Assembly (NCBI GenBank): GCA_002077045.2 | Contig: KZ111150.1 | Location: forward strand, 676,024-740,023 | From: Rachicladosporium sp. CCFEE 5018 | Taxonomy: Eukaryota > Ascomycota > Dothideomycetes > Cladosporiales > Cladosporiaceae | Reading direction: 5' to 3' | Length of the DNA stretch: 64,000 bases | In this document: positions 21,223-31,175 of the stretch, piece by piece | Layout of the letters: each line of letters starts with the position of its first letter | Position numbering within the stretch: position 1 is the first letter of the stretch | Position numbers and translations under genes: made by a program | The notes under the pieces: model-generated | Told to the model about the DNA's origin: nothing | What the model saw: only the letters and a program-made list of their open reading frames with translations | The model's database searches: none

Positions 21223-23053
21223 ATGAGCGGCATCGACCCCGGCGTCGAAGATGGCATCAAGCGCGCGGCCGACGATGTTGAAAGCGACGAGCACGAGGAA
21301 GAGGCCGCGAAGGAGGCAGAGGAGGACTACCTCGAGCCGTCACGCTGGTGGTTCGCGAGCACACTCTTCCCGCTGCTGGCCGGTACCCTTGGACCCATAG
21401 CGAGTGGCTTCAATATCTGCGCTTTGGTTTACAATTGGAGAGTTTACGTCCCGCCGGGGGCGAGTGAGATACATGGAGAGATCATCAAGGATCCGGCGTG
21501 GCTGGTAGGTAGCAGTGGAATACTGGAGGGTAATGCAGGAGGACGCTGATAGTGCGCAGATAGCTGTCAATGGCATATCCCTGGTCTCTGCGCTTATAGC
21601 GAACATGTCTTTGCTCCTCAACATGGCTCGTCGAGTCCGCTTCTCCATCGCGCAGCCGATCACGATCGCAGGCTTCCTCTTTGCTGGCGTGCTGCTAGTC
21701 TGCGACATGGCTGCGCTTGTATCTTCGCCCACGTACCGCATCATTCAGCCGAAGGCTCAGCCGGCCGATAATCACGCGCTCTCAAGCGCCTTCTACTATG
21801 CCATCTTCGCCGCTGCGATCTACATCATGACTGGCAGTCTGATGGGCGTCACGGTGTATGGGGCGAATCATGGGTACTACAAGAAGGACTTCCAGCTCAC
21901 GTCTTCGCAGCGGACGCTGATGTTGCAGACTATGAGCTTTGTCACGTACTTGCTGCTAGGTGCACTCGTGTTCAGCAAGGTCGAGGGCTGGGAGTACCTT
22001 GACGCTGTGTTCTGGGCAGATGTCACACTGCTGACAGTAGGTCTAGGGGACTTCTCGCCCTCTACCGATCTCGGGCGAGGCCTGCTGTTCCCCTTCGCCA
22101 TTGGCGGTATTCTCATCGTCGGTCTGGTCATCGGCTCCATCCGGACCCTGGTACTTGAGCGCGGCAAGGAGAAGCTCACAGCTCGCATGACGGAGAAGCA
22201 GCGCGAGAGCGCGATCGATCACGTCAACGAACAGAAACAGACTATCAAGATCGGCCTCTTCGCCGAGGAGAGCTTTTCGACGCATCCGCAGACGCCACTA
22301 GCTCAGAGACGCAAGCAGGAGTTCCAGGTCATGCGGCGTGTGCAGGATATGGCCGAGAATCGGCGCCGGTATCTTGCGCTGTTCACCAGTGCTACTGTGG
22401 CTCTACTGCTATGGATGGGCGGTGCTGCCGTGTTCACAGCAACTGAGCATAGGCAGTCTTGGACGTACTTCAATGCTCTGTACTTCAGCTATACTAGCTT
22501 GTTGACTATTGGATATGGTGATCTGGTGCTACTTAGTAATTCGGGAAAGCCCTTCTTCGTGCTCTGGTCGCTCCTTGCGGTACCATCCTTGACTATTCTG
22601 ATCAGCAACATGGGCGATACTATCGTAAAGTGGGTGACAGAGCTCACCGACTGGCTCGGCGCTGTCACTGTGCTGCCGGGGGATGAAGGCGTACGCCACA
22701 CGTTACGAACGCTGCTGCGTAGTCTCACGCATCAGTCCTTCAGCGGTCCGGGCATATTTGGCGTCGCACCAAAGCATACGGATCCTGAGACAGAGCCCAG
22801 AGCGTCTGCAGCACAGATCGATGACAGACTTCGCAGTCGGCTCGCAGAACGGCTGCGCGCTCACCTAGAAGAAGAGGAGCTTGACAACATGGAAGAAGCA
22901 CAACACAAGGGTGATGAGCTGCAACGCGACATTCACTTCTACAACTACGTGCTCAGTCGGGAGTGCAGGAACGTGCAGAAGGACCTGGTTAATAGCGGCG
23001 GGTCGCCAAAGAAATATTCTTGGAGCGGCCGCCGATTAGCTTTGCGGAGCTGA
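21223..23053 (+). CDS. TOK1: TOK-type outward-rectifying K+ channel
   Basis: Fungal two-pore-domain potassium channel of the plasma membrane (8 membrane spans, two P-loops). Exons 21223-21504 and 21560-23053 with a 55-nt intron give 591 residues. Eight hydrophobic segments are visible in the order six then two. The selectivity filters are TVGLGD after the first pore helix and TIGYGD after the second. The second intron border is the AG at 21559, which keeps frame. The Glu-rich N-terminus and a cytosolic C-terminal helix with EEEELDNMEEAQ follow the family. The end is odd: after the family block SPKKYSW the frame runs 8 more codons to a stop. The next frame over is open for another 45 codons with plausible coding composition (23039-23176), so the C-terminus may be frameshifted. 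Confidence 0.92.
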
Positions 23054-23471
23054 AGAGACATGTGAGGGGTGAAGTGTTGGGTGGAGAGAGTTCGCGGACT
23101 GAAGATGAGTTGCGGGCGGAGGAGAGGGAGATGAGGGAGGGTGCTGCTGATGAAAAGCGGGATAGCAGTCGATAACGCAAATGAAGCATGTCGACCAAGC
23201 CCGCATGTATATCATGAAGACCATTCATTCTCATCTCCCAAAAAAGACTCAGCAGCCTCAGGCTATACGGATGGTCCCGCCCACTTCCGCCTACACGCGA
23301 CTTGACGCGCTGGTGTTTCTCATCTGAACTTCTATCAACTACTTTCATTGCCACTTTCCTCCTCGCAACACTCCCACCATCTCCTTATCTGGCCGAGATC
23401 CATCACGCCACAGCTTGGCACATCAATCACAGCATCAGGCGCATCTCATACCTCGACACCCCGCCGCCGCC
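23054..23471. other. Intergenic region TOK1 - SPT16
   Basis: 418 bp. The first 120 bp stay open in a second frame that could be the displaced end of the TOK gene. The rest should hold the SPT16 promoter; a CGCCGCCGCC run leads straight into the SPT16 ATG. Confidence 0.4.
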
Positions 23472-26400
23472 ATGGCGGACGAAGTCAGCATCGACAAGGC
23501 GCAATTCCACAACCGCCTCGCCTCGATCATCACACAGTGGAAGGCAGACAAGCGATCAGGCAACAATGTCTTCGGCGATGTCGGCAGCATCGCGGTCGTC
23601 ATGGGCAAGACCGACGAAGCAGCCGGCTTCCACAAGGCAAACGCGCTGCAGTTCTGGCTGCTAGGCTACGAGTTCCCCACGACGCTCTTCCTCATTACGC
23701 TGGAGTCCATCTACATCTTGACGACCAAGAAGAAGGCCATCTACCTCGAGCCTCTCAAGGATGGCAAGACGCCTGTAGAGGTCATCGTGAGGGGTAAGGA
23801 TGCCGCGGAGAACACGGCGCAGTTCGAGCGCTGCCTGGAGATTATGAAGAACGCGGGGAAGAAGGTGGGAGTCATCAAGAGGGAGGATTCTACTGGTCCG
23901 TTCGTCACGGAGTGGAAGTCGGCGTTCTCCGAGATCAGCAAGGATGTGGAGGAGGTCGAGATCAGCCCTGCATTGTCTGCCGTGATGAGTGTAAAGGACC
24001 AGGGCGAGTTGAGCGCTGTGCGCAATGCATCACGCGCGACCGCAGCCGTCATGGCTGACTATTTCGTTGAGACGATGTCGGACATCCTTGACAAGGATAA
24101 GAAAATCACGCACAAGGCGCTCTCGAACAAGATCGCCGACAAGATCGAGGATGACAAGTTCTTCAAGTCGATGAAGGGCGGCGACTTCGATCCGGTCAAT
24201 CTGGACTGGAGCGTCAGCCCGATCGTGATGAGCGGCGGCAACTTCGACCTCAAGCTGCGCAGCGAGCCTGACGACAGTAACCTACATGCGGGCGTTATTA
24301 TCGCCGCGCTCGGGTTGCGCTACCAGACCTACGCTTCGATGATCGCTCGGACGTACCTCGTGGACCCGAACAAGTCGCAAGAGAGTACTTACAAGCTCCT
24401 CCTGAGCGTGCACGAGGCCGTTCTGAAAGAGCTGAAGGACGGCGCACCAGCGAAGAATGCTTACAACAAGGCAATCGCTACCATCAAGGCCAAGAAGCCA
24501 GAGCTGGTCTACAACTTTGTCAAGCACGTCGGTGCAGGCATTGGGATCGAGGGCGTGGACTCGACAATGGTGCTGAATGGAAAGAACAGCCGCATACTGA
24601 AGGACGGCATGACACTGGTAGTCACCACTGGCTTCTCCGATGTCGAGAACCCCAACCCTCAAGACAAGAAGAAGGATGCCAAGTACTCACTGATGCTCAG
24701 CGACACCATCCGAATCAACGCATCTGAGGTCGGATCCGGCGAGCCTTTCGTCTTCACGAAGAAAGCCGGCTCTGATATGGACAGCGCTGCGTTCTTCTTC
24801 AACGATGATGAGGAGGAAGAAAAGAAGCCTGCGAAGGCTAAGAAGGATCCTCGCGTAGGCGCGGTAGCTTCGTCTAATATCACGAAGACAAGGTTGCGAG
24901 GCCAGGGAGGTCAGAGCGCGAATGAGGAGAAGGAGGCTGCAAGGCGAGAGCATCAGCGTGAGCTACACCAAAAGAAGCACAACGATGGACTCGCGAATTA
25001 CGCAGAAGGACACGCTGCACTCAACGGAACTGAAGAGAAGAAGTTTAAGCGTTTCGAGTCGTATAAGTACGACACCCAGATCCCGACCAAAGTCAAGGAT
25101 TTGATCATCGTCGCGGACCCTCGCAACAACTCGGTCATCATGCCCATCATGGGGCGACCTGTGCCATTCCACATCAACACCATCAAGAACGCAAGCACCA
25201 CTAGTGAGGGTGCTTGGATATTCTTACGGATCAATTTCTTGTCGCCTGGCCAGGGTGTGGGACGCAAGGATGATCAGCCATTCGAAGACTCGAGCGCACA
25301 GTTCGTCCGCTCATTGACATATCGGTCGAAGGATAGAGATCACATGGCGGATATCGAGTCACAAATCACTGAGATGAAGAAGGCTGCTGTTCGCCGTGAT
25401 CAAGAGAAGAAGGACATGGAGGATGTCGTGGAGCAGGACAAGCTTGTCGAGATCAGGAACCGTCGCCCACATCGTCTCGACAACATCTACATGCGCCCGA
25501 CGATGGAGTCGAAGCGCGTTGGTGGTGCTGTTGAAGTGCACCAGAATGGTCTCCGCTACCACCACATGGCTGGGCAGAAGATCGACATCCTCTTCAGCAA
25601 CGTCAAGCACCTATTCTTCCAGCCTTGCGTGGGCGAGCTGATTGTCATCATTCACGTTCATCTTGTCAACCCGATCATCATCGGCAAACGCAAGACGAAG
25701 GACATTCAATTCCTGCGCGAGGCAACGACAGAACAATTCGATGAGACCGGCAACCGTAAGCGCAAGCATCGCTACGGTGATGAGGAGGAGTTCGAAGCAG
25801 AGCAAGAAGAGAAGCGCAGGCGTTCGGCACTCGACAAGGAGTTCCGCATGTTTGCCGAGAAGATCGCAGATGCTGGGAAGTCTGAGGGCATGTCAGTGGA
25901 TATGCCGTTCCGCGACCTTGGCTTCAACGGTGTGCCGGCACGCTCCAGCGTCACCATCCAGCCTACTACCGACTGCCTCGTTCAGCTCACGGAACCACCG
26001 TTCCTCGTCATCACCCTGACGGACATCGAAGTGGTGCACCTTGAGCGTGTTCAGTTCGGCTTGAAAAACTTCGACATGGTTGTCATCTTCAAGGACTTCA
26101 CTCGCCCACCAGCGCACATCAACACGATCCCAGTTGAGAGCTTAGATGGCGTAAAGGACTGGCTCGACAGCGTCGACATTCCCTTCTCAGAAGGGCCTCT
26201 CAACCTCAACTGGGGCACGATCATGAAGACCGTAACGACAGATCCTCACGCCTTCTTCGCTGAAGGTGGCTGGAGCTTCCTCGACACCGAGAGCGATGCT
26301 GAGTCCGACGCGGAGGAAGAGGAAAGCGCGTTCGAGATGAGCGAGGAGGACTTTGCGAGCGAGGCGAGCTCGGAGGAGGAGAGCGACTTCGACGATGATG

Positions 26401-26576
26401 CTTCGGCTGATGCGAGTGGAGGGTCCGATGAGAGCGATGATGAGGGCGAGGATTGGGACGAGATGGAGAAGAAGGCTGCGAGGAAGGATCGGGATGGTGG
26501 TGGATCTGAGGATGAGGGGAGGAGTCGGAAGAGTAAGGGGAAGGCTCCGCCGCCGAAGGTGAAGAGTAGGCGGTAG
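23472..26576 (+). CDS. SPT16: FACT complex subunit Spt16 (copy A, complete)
   Basis: Large subunit of FACT, the histone chaperone that moves H2A-H2B during transcription and replication. One exon, 1034 residues from the ATG at 23472, which sits in a GCCGCCATGG context. Residues 1 to about 440 are the N-terminal and inactive M24-aminopeptidase-like lobes (HVGAGIGIEG near 352). A Lys-rich linker follows, then the dimerisation and tandem PH-like middle domain (PVPFHINTIKN; NGLRYHH; FGLKNFDMVVIFKDF). The last 90 or so residues are an acidic Asp/Glu/Ser tail for H2A-H2B binding, ending in a basic patch (PPPKVKSRR). Compared with the partial second copy it has a few amino-acid changes, among them Tyr347 for Asp and Ser for Gly in KNSRILKDG. 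See the findings on the repeated block. Confidence 0.97.
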   Translation: MADEVSIDKAQFHNRLASIITQWKADKRSGNNVFGDVGSIAVVMGKTDEAAGFHKANALQFWLLGYEFPTTLFLITLESIYILTTKKKAIYLEPLKDGKTPVEVIVRGKDAAENTAQFERCLEIMKNAGKKVGVIKREDSTGPFVTEWKSAFSEISKDVEEVEISPALSAVMSVKDQGELSAVRNASRATAAVMADYFVETMSDILDKDKKITHKALSNKIADKIEDDKFFKSMKGGDFDPVNLDWSVSPIVMSGGNFDLKLRSEPDDSNLHAGVIIAALGLRYQTYASMIARTYLVDPNKSQESTYKLLLSVHEAVLKELKDGAPAKNAYNKAIATIKAKKPELVYNFVKHVGAGIGIEGVDSTMVLNGKNSRILKDGMTLVVTTGFSDVENPNPQDKKKDAKYSLMLSDTIRINASEVGSGEPFVFTKKAGSDMDSAAFFFNDDEEEEKKPAKAKKDPRVGAVASSNITKTRLRGQGGQSANEEKEAARREHQRELHQKKHNDGLANYAEGHAALNGTEEKKFKRFESYKYDTQIPTKVKDLIIVADPRNNSVIMPIMGRPVPFHINTIKNASTTSEGAWIFLRINFLSPGQGVGRKDDQPFEDSSAQFVRSLTYRSKDRDHMADIESQITEMKKAAVRRDQEKKDMEDVVEQDKLVEIRNRRPHRLDNIYMRPTMESKRVGGAVEVHQNGLRYHHMAGQKIDILFSNVKHLFFQPCVGELIVIIHVHLVNPIIIGKRKTKDIQFLREATTEQFDETGNRKRKHRYGDEEEFEAEQEEKRRRSALDKEFRMFAEKIADAGKSEGMSVDMPFRDLGFNGVPARSSVTIQPTTDCLVQLTEPPFLVITLTDIEVVHLERVQFGLKNFDMVVIFKDFTRPPAHINTIPVESLDGVKDWLDSVDIPFSEGPLNLNWGTIMKTVTTDPHAFFAEGGWSFLDTESDAESDAEEEESAFEMSEEDFASEASSEEESDFDDDASADASGGSDESDDEGEDWDEMEKKAARKDRDGGGSEDEGRSRKSKGKAPPPKVKSRR

Positions 26577-26974
26577 ATGGTGTGCTTGCTTGAGTATGGC
26601 GTTCCAGGGGGCCGAGTGTGAGTGGGATTTCTAGTGGTCCTTACTGTACGACTCATCAGCTGGCCAACATGCTGGAGTCAGGACGAGACCGAGAGCACGG
26701 TATTGTTCCGCTGCAGAGCCACGTAAGTGGCGGTCGTGATCTGACTAATTCGTACAGACTGTGGGGTAAATATGGTTAGACTTTCTCCCCACGTGCACCC
26801 CTTCAACAACTACATCGATATCGGAGAACATATGTCAATCGCTGCTGGGATGTAGAATTGCATCGAGGTCGTAACGCCTTGTGCGGGCTTCTCTTCGCGG
26901 CTCTCAGCAAGCAAAGACATGCCCGGGCGACGGGTGGTAAGATTGCTGCATCTGCTCGAACACGTCGCGATTTG

Positions 26975-27048
26975 TTAGCGCGCGACATTTCTGCTGTCAT
27001 CGGCCGCGGCTATGCAATGCGGGCGACTTGAGTTATGTGCCGTCTTCC
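26975..27048. promoter_or_regulatory. 74-bp identical island in MCT promoter (copy A)
   Basis: This stretch, about 140-210 bp before the MCT start codon, is identical to 35093-35166 in the second copy, while the 130 bp before it is heavily diverged. It includes TCGGCCGCGGC, which has CGG and CCG half-sites of the kind bound by Zn2Cys6 factors. That it is a control region is inference. Confidence 0.5.
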
Positions 27049-27186
27049 GCCCTATTACTGCTACATGATCTCTTCATTTCTCTTTCATCATTGTTGCAGG
27101 TTCTGGAGTGTGGGTGATGGCAATTTCGCTATCCACAGAATCTGGACTACGACTTGGAAGCTAACAATTCTGGTGGCGTCACCGCC

Positions 27187-28597
27187 ATGTCTGAAAAGTC
27201 ATTGGAGTATGGCAAGTCAGAGGCGGTGGACACGTATGAAGGGCCGGTGATCACGAGTAGCGACGAAGATGTCAAGGCGCCCTCAGTCATAGTCTCCACC
27301 TCACCCCCTGCGCTGGACGGAGGGACACGAGCATGGCTCCAAGTCGCGGGCAGCTTTCTGGTGTTTGGCAACCTTTGGGGTTTAACTTTCGCCTTTGGGT
27401 CATTCAATTCGTATTACGAGTTGACTTTGCTTCCTGATAAGTCGTCGTCGACCATCAGCTGGTGAGTATCGCGCAAGGGCAGAGTTATGGCAGGAGGCTG
27501 ACGAGACAAGGATTGGTACGACATCCACGACTCTGCTCATCTTCGGGGGCATCGTCTCAGGACCTCTTTTCGATCGAGGCTACTTCCGTAGCATGCTCAT
27601 CATAGGCGCGCTGGTGGAGACACTCGGTCTCATGCTACTCAGTCTCTGCAAGGCATCATACTGGCAAATCTTCCTAACGCAAGGCATCGTTACGGGGCTC
27701 GGCAACAGTCTACTGTATATCCCTGGTCTGGCTCTTGTTGGCAGAGCATTTACGAAGAACCGCAGTATGGCTATGGGCATCACCACTTGTGGAGCACCAA
27801 TCGGCGGCATCATCTACACCATCACCTTCGAGCATCTCATCAGCCGTATGAGTTTCGGCTGGACAGTCCGGATCATGGCATTCATCATGCTGGCCACGTA
27901 CTGCATCGCATTTCCAATGATTCTGTGGCGCGTCAAGAACTTAGCTGATCTCGCTCCCGACCGGCCGCGGAAGCTCTTCGACGCCAGCGCGTTGCGAGAT
28001 CTGCCTTTCTGGAGTTATACAAGCAGCAACTTCCTCATCTTTTGCGGGTACATGGTGCCATTCTACTTTATGGCGTCCTATGGTCAGATCGAGCTGGGCA
28101 TGAGCCGTAGTGACGCGAACTATGTTCTAGTCATATCGCAGGCTGCGTCTGTGCTAGGTCGGCTGGTAGCATCTTACGCTGCATCAAAAATCGGCGTCAT
28201 GATTCCTTGGATCGTCTGCGGCTTGTCAAGTGGCATATTGTGTCTCGGCTGGATCGGCGTCAAGTCGTCGGGTGTATTCATCGTGTATGCAGCGCTGTAT
28301 GGGTGCTTCAGTGGCGCACTCATACCGCTGCCGCCTTCAGTGTTTCCGGTCGTGTGTCCGGATATCAAGGTCTTGGGCGCGAGAATGGGCATGTCGCAGG
28401 GTATAGGGTCGATGGCTTCGTTGATAGGACCACCGATTGCCGGAGCGTTAACGAGTATTGGAGCGACGGCGGAGCATAGGAACTATCTGGGGCTACAGCT
28501 GTTTGGAGGAGCCATCATGGCTGCGGGTGGATGCAATCTGGTAGGACTGTGGATACTGTTGATCAGGCAGCGGGGACTAAAGTCGAAGTTGATATAG
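27187..28597 (+). CDS. MCT-family MFS transporter (copy A)
   Basis: Monocarboxylate-porter-type major facilitator of 453 residues with 12 predicted spans. Exons 27187-27461 and 27511-28597, with a 49-nt intron splitting a Trp codon. The ATG at 27187 is the first ATG in frame and matches the start of copy B at 35306. The cytosolic N-terminus is acidic and is followed by DGGTRAWLQVAGSFLVFGN, the classic MCT first-helix motif (DGGxxAW). The central loop reads LADLAPDRPRKLFDASALRD. Fungal members include Mch4/Mch5-type transporters, some of which carry riboflavin or organic acids; the substrate here cannot be told. It lies head-to-tail with a DHA2 transporter, 0.5 kb downstream, and a secreted lyase-like gene. 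Copy B encodes almost the same protein with many silent changes. Confidence 0.9.
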
Positions 28598-28814
28598 CTT
28601 TGAACTTACTTTCTCTCTGCATGTTTCAATCCGTACAATGCGTTGATCGAGGTATCAAGACCAGCCCAAACGAAATAATGCTGGGCAATAATGGCTACCT
28701 CAATTATTTGCATGCCATGCAGCTGCAGGAGGCGGTACTTCCGTTTTGGGTCTACCGCGCGCCGCTCCACTTCGGCTTCGGATAGGTTGAACCCACCACA
28801 ACGCAATATCTCTT

Positions 28815-28949
28815 CAGCGTCACGATACATCCTCAGCGTCAGAAAACAGCCACAGCCCCCAATTCAGCGTCAACATGCTTCAACAGCGTCACGATAACGC
28901 ATCCTGACGTTTGAACAGCGTCAGAAACTCCCGCAAATGCGCAGCGTCA
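28815..28949. promoter_or_regulatory. Array of six CAGCGTCA elements ahead of DHA2 gene (copy A)
   Basis: The octamer CAGCGTCA occurs at 28815, 28834, 28865, 28884, 28916 and 28942, always on the same strand. The steps are 19, 31, 19, 32 and 26 bp, so pairs 19 bp apart recur about every 50 bp. The reverse complement, TGACGCTG, starts with the TGACG half-site of bZIP factors, and one TGACGT also lies inside at 28904. It sits 170-310 bp before the DHA2 start. Copy B keeps the same spacing. A transcription-factor array is the best explanation; this is inference. Confidence 0.6.
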
Positions 28950-29120
28950 CCCATGGCTGACCTATCGAAGAACGACGGTGTCGCCATGTTGGAAAGTATA
29001 AGTTTTCTGCTATTCCGTACTTGTGGATTGCCTATCGTCTCTTATCCTGCATCTCATCCCCTCTGACATACCAATTCCTCTCTTGATCATCATCTGCTTT
29101 GATCAGGCAAGGCAGCGACG

Positions 29121-30917
29121 ATGACAAGCAAAACCGCCACATCAACAGTGCACTCTCTGCCTAACGATGGCAGGGAAGCTACAGTTGCGCCTATAGTGAC
29201 TGCCGACTCATCTCCAAGGTCATCGTACGAAGCCTTCACCGAACCTCCGACTGGAGCACAGACGCCAAACCCGCTGCTCGGTGTTCATGCGTTACAGAAG
29301 TACCCAGAGGAAGGCTACGAGCTAGGTGCTGTGACCAGCCGCAATGCCCCTCCGCCGGCTCACTTGAGTAACGCCCTCGAGATCCTGTATCTCACCCGAA
29401 GCAGACGCAGCAATGCTGGTGAGATGGCTGAGAACAACGATGCAGAGGCCTTCTCGCCAGTTCGCGGGAGTCAAGGCATTCCACCTCAGCTACGCAACCT
29501 TCTCACCGAGATCATGTTTGTGCTAGTCTGTAGTAGTGGCCAACTACTGTTCAGCTACAATCTTGGCAACGTTACAGTCAATTTGTCGGCTTTCCAAGCA
29601 GCTCTCAGAATGCCGAGTGGCGAAGTGCCATGGCTCATGGGCGCCTACTCTACAGCACTTGGTTTGACCGTCATTCTCTCGGGATCTCTAGCGGATTTGC
29701 TTGCACCGCGTCTGGTCATCGTGGCCGCATTCGCCTGGCTGACGATCTGGAATATTGTCGGCTCATTCAGCTTGACGCCATCTCGGAGCATCCTCTTCTT
29801 CTTCATGCGCGCGATGCAGGGCATGTCAGTGGGAGTCCTTGTAGCCGGCAGCATGAGCCTGCTAGGAAGAGTGTACTCGCCAGGGCAGCGCAAGACTCGT
29901 GTCTTCTCTGCTATGGCTGCAATGTCACCCCTTGGCTTCTTTATCGGCGCACTCCAAGGTGGTGCTTTGACGGCACATCTACCATGGATCTTCGGCACGA
30001 ACGCGATGGTCAGTGGACTACTCATGGCTGCAGCGTGGATGTCTGTACCCGACATACAACCTGAGGCAGATCTTCCCGGCTCAGATGTGCCATCGATCCG
30101 CGATTTCGACTGGAAGGGCGCTATCTGTGCGACAGCTGGCTGTATCTGCCTACTTTTTGGGCTTACACAAGGCTCTGTGGTTCACTGGTCGCCCTATACT
30201 TACTCTCTGATTATCGTGGGCCTTGTTGTCATTGCCATTTTCTTCTGGGTGGAAAGCAAAGCACGCCGTCCACTGATACCGAACTCGCTATGGAAGACTC
30301 CCGGCTTTGCTCCTCTCATGGCAGCGTACTTCCTAAGCTTCGGTAGCTTTGTCGGAGCATGGCAGTTCTTCGCGGTACAATTCTTCTCGCGCATACAGCA
30401 GAAGTCCGCTCTCACGGTGGCTCTTTACCTACTCCCGAATTGTATCGCAGGCATACTAGCGGCGTGGATCGTCAGCAAACTCCTTCATCGAGTGCCGGGA
30501 CACTATATCTACATGGTCAGCATGTTCTGCTATGCACTTGGGCCCGCATTTTTCCTGCCTCAAACTGCGAATACCTCGTACTGGGCGCTGAGTCTGCCCG
30601 GGATCACCCTGGCGACGTTCGGGCCCGATATGAGCTTCGCAGCAGCATCGATATTTATCACCTCGAACGTGCCAAGGAGCTATCAGGGTAGCGCGGGAAG
30701 TCTGTTGGTCACAATACAGAACCTATCTTCAGCAATAATGGCTTCTGCTGCAGACAGCATAGCTGCGCAAGTGGATACTTCGCCAACCGGAGAGATTGGA
30801 CTGAAGGGGTTGAAAGCAGCTTGGTGGTTTGCACTTGCCGCCGCGTTGGCTGGAGCTGTGATCACCGGTGCTGCTGTGCGAATACCGAAGGAAGTTGAGA
30901 AGGAGCACGTCACATGA
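29121..30917 (+). CDS. DHA2-family MFS transporter, ATR1-like (copy A)
   Basis: Drug:H+ antiporter-2-type major facilitator with 14 predicted spans; 598 residues, one exon, ATG at 29121. The first 130 residues are cytosolic, Ser/Pro/Thr-rich. Family blocks include WLMGAYSTALGLTVILSGSL for helices 2-3, RAMQGMSVGVLVAGSMSLLG, and SPLGFFIGALQGGAL in the antiporter motif C position. The closest group I recognise is yeast ATR1/YMR279C, with members exporting aminotriazole or borate or moving ammonium; the substrate here is unknown. It follows the MCT gene on the same strand, with the CAGCGTCA array in between. The C-terminus ends in a basic-acidic tail (KEVEKEHVT). Copy B differs mainly in the cytosolic N-terminus. 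Confidence 0.9.
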   Translation: MTSKTATSTVHSLPNDGREATVAPIVTADSSPRSSYEAFTEPPTGAQTPNPLLGVHALQKYPEEGYELGAVTSRNAPPPAHLSNALEILYLTRSRRSNAGEMAENNDAEAFSPVRGSQGIPPQLRNLLTEIMFVLVCSSGQLLFSYNLGNVTVNLSAFQAALRMPSGEVPWLMGAYSTALGLTVILSGSLADLLAPRLVIVAAFAWLTIWNIVGSFSLTPSRSILFFFMRAMQGMSVGVLVAGSMSLLGRVYSPGQRKTRVFSAMAAMSPLGFFIGALQGGALTAHLPWIFGTNAMVSGLLMAAAWMSVPDIQPEADLPGSDVPSIRDFDWKGAICATAGCICLLFGLTQGSVVHWSPYTYSLIIVGLVVIAIFFWVESKARRPLIPNSLWKTPGFAPLMAAYFLSFGSFVGAWQFFAVQFFSRIQQKSALTVALYLLPNCIAGILAAWIVSKLLHRVPGHYIYMVSMFCYALGPAFFLPQTANTSYWALSLPGITLATFGPDMSFAAASIFITSNVPRSYQGSAGSLLVTIQNLSSAIMASAADSIAAQVDTSPTGEIGLKGLKAAWWFALAAALAGAVITGAAVRIPKEVEKEHVT

Positions 30918-31175
30918 GCAAGCTCAACGCACTGTAAAGTGCGATTCTCCGAACGATTATGACCTAGCCACTTCACCTGTCCTCTAGACCGTGGCGATTG
31001 CCGCCACCTATATGCATCTCCGAGATAGACCAGACCCCTACGAAATATATCGCGAGAAGTCACGGCTGTATGTCAAAAAAGCTGCGATCCGATTCTGCGG
31101 GCTGGAGTTGAGTGAAAGGATCATAGGTCTCTTCTCAACGGCCTGGAAAGTGAACATCTTCGTACAGAATATCCG

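Noticed and set aside
28815..28949. Short repeats resembling a CRISPR array
   Set aside because: The repeat unit is only 8 bp, spacers are unequal and the DNA is eukaryotic. A transcription-factor site array fits better.
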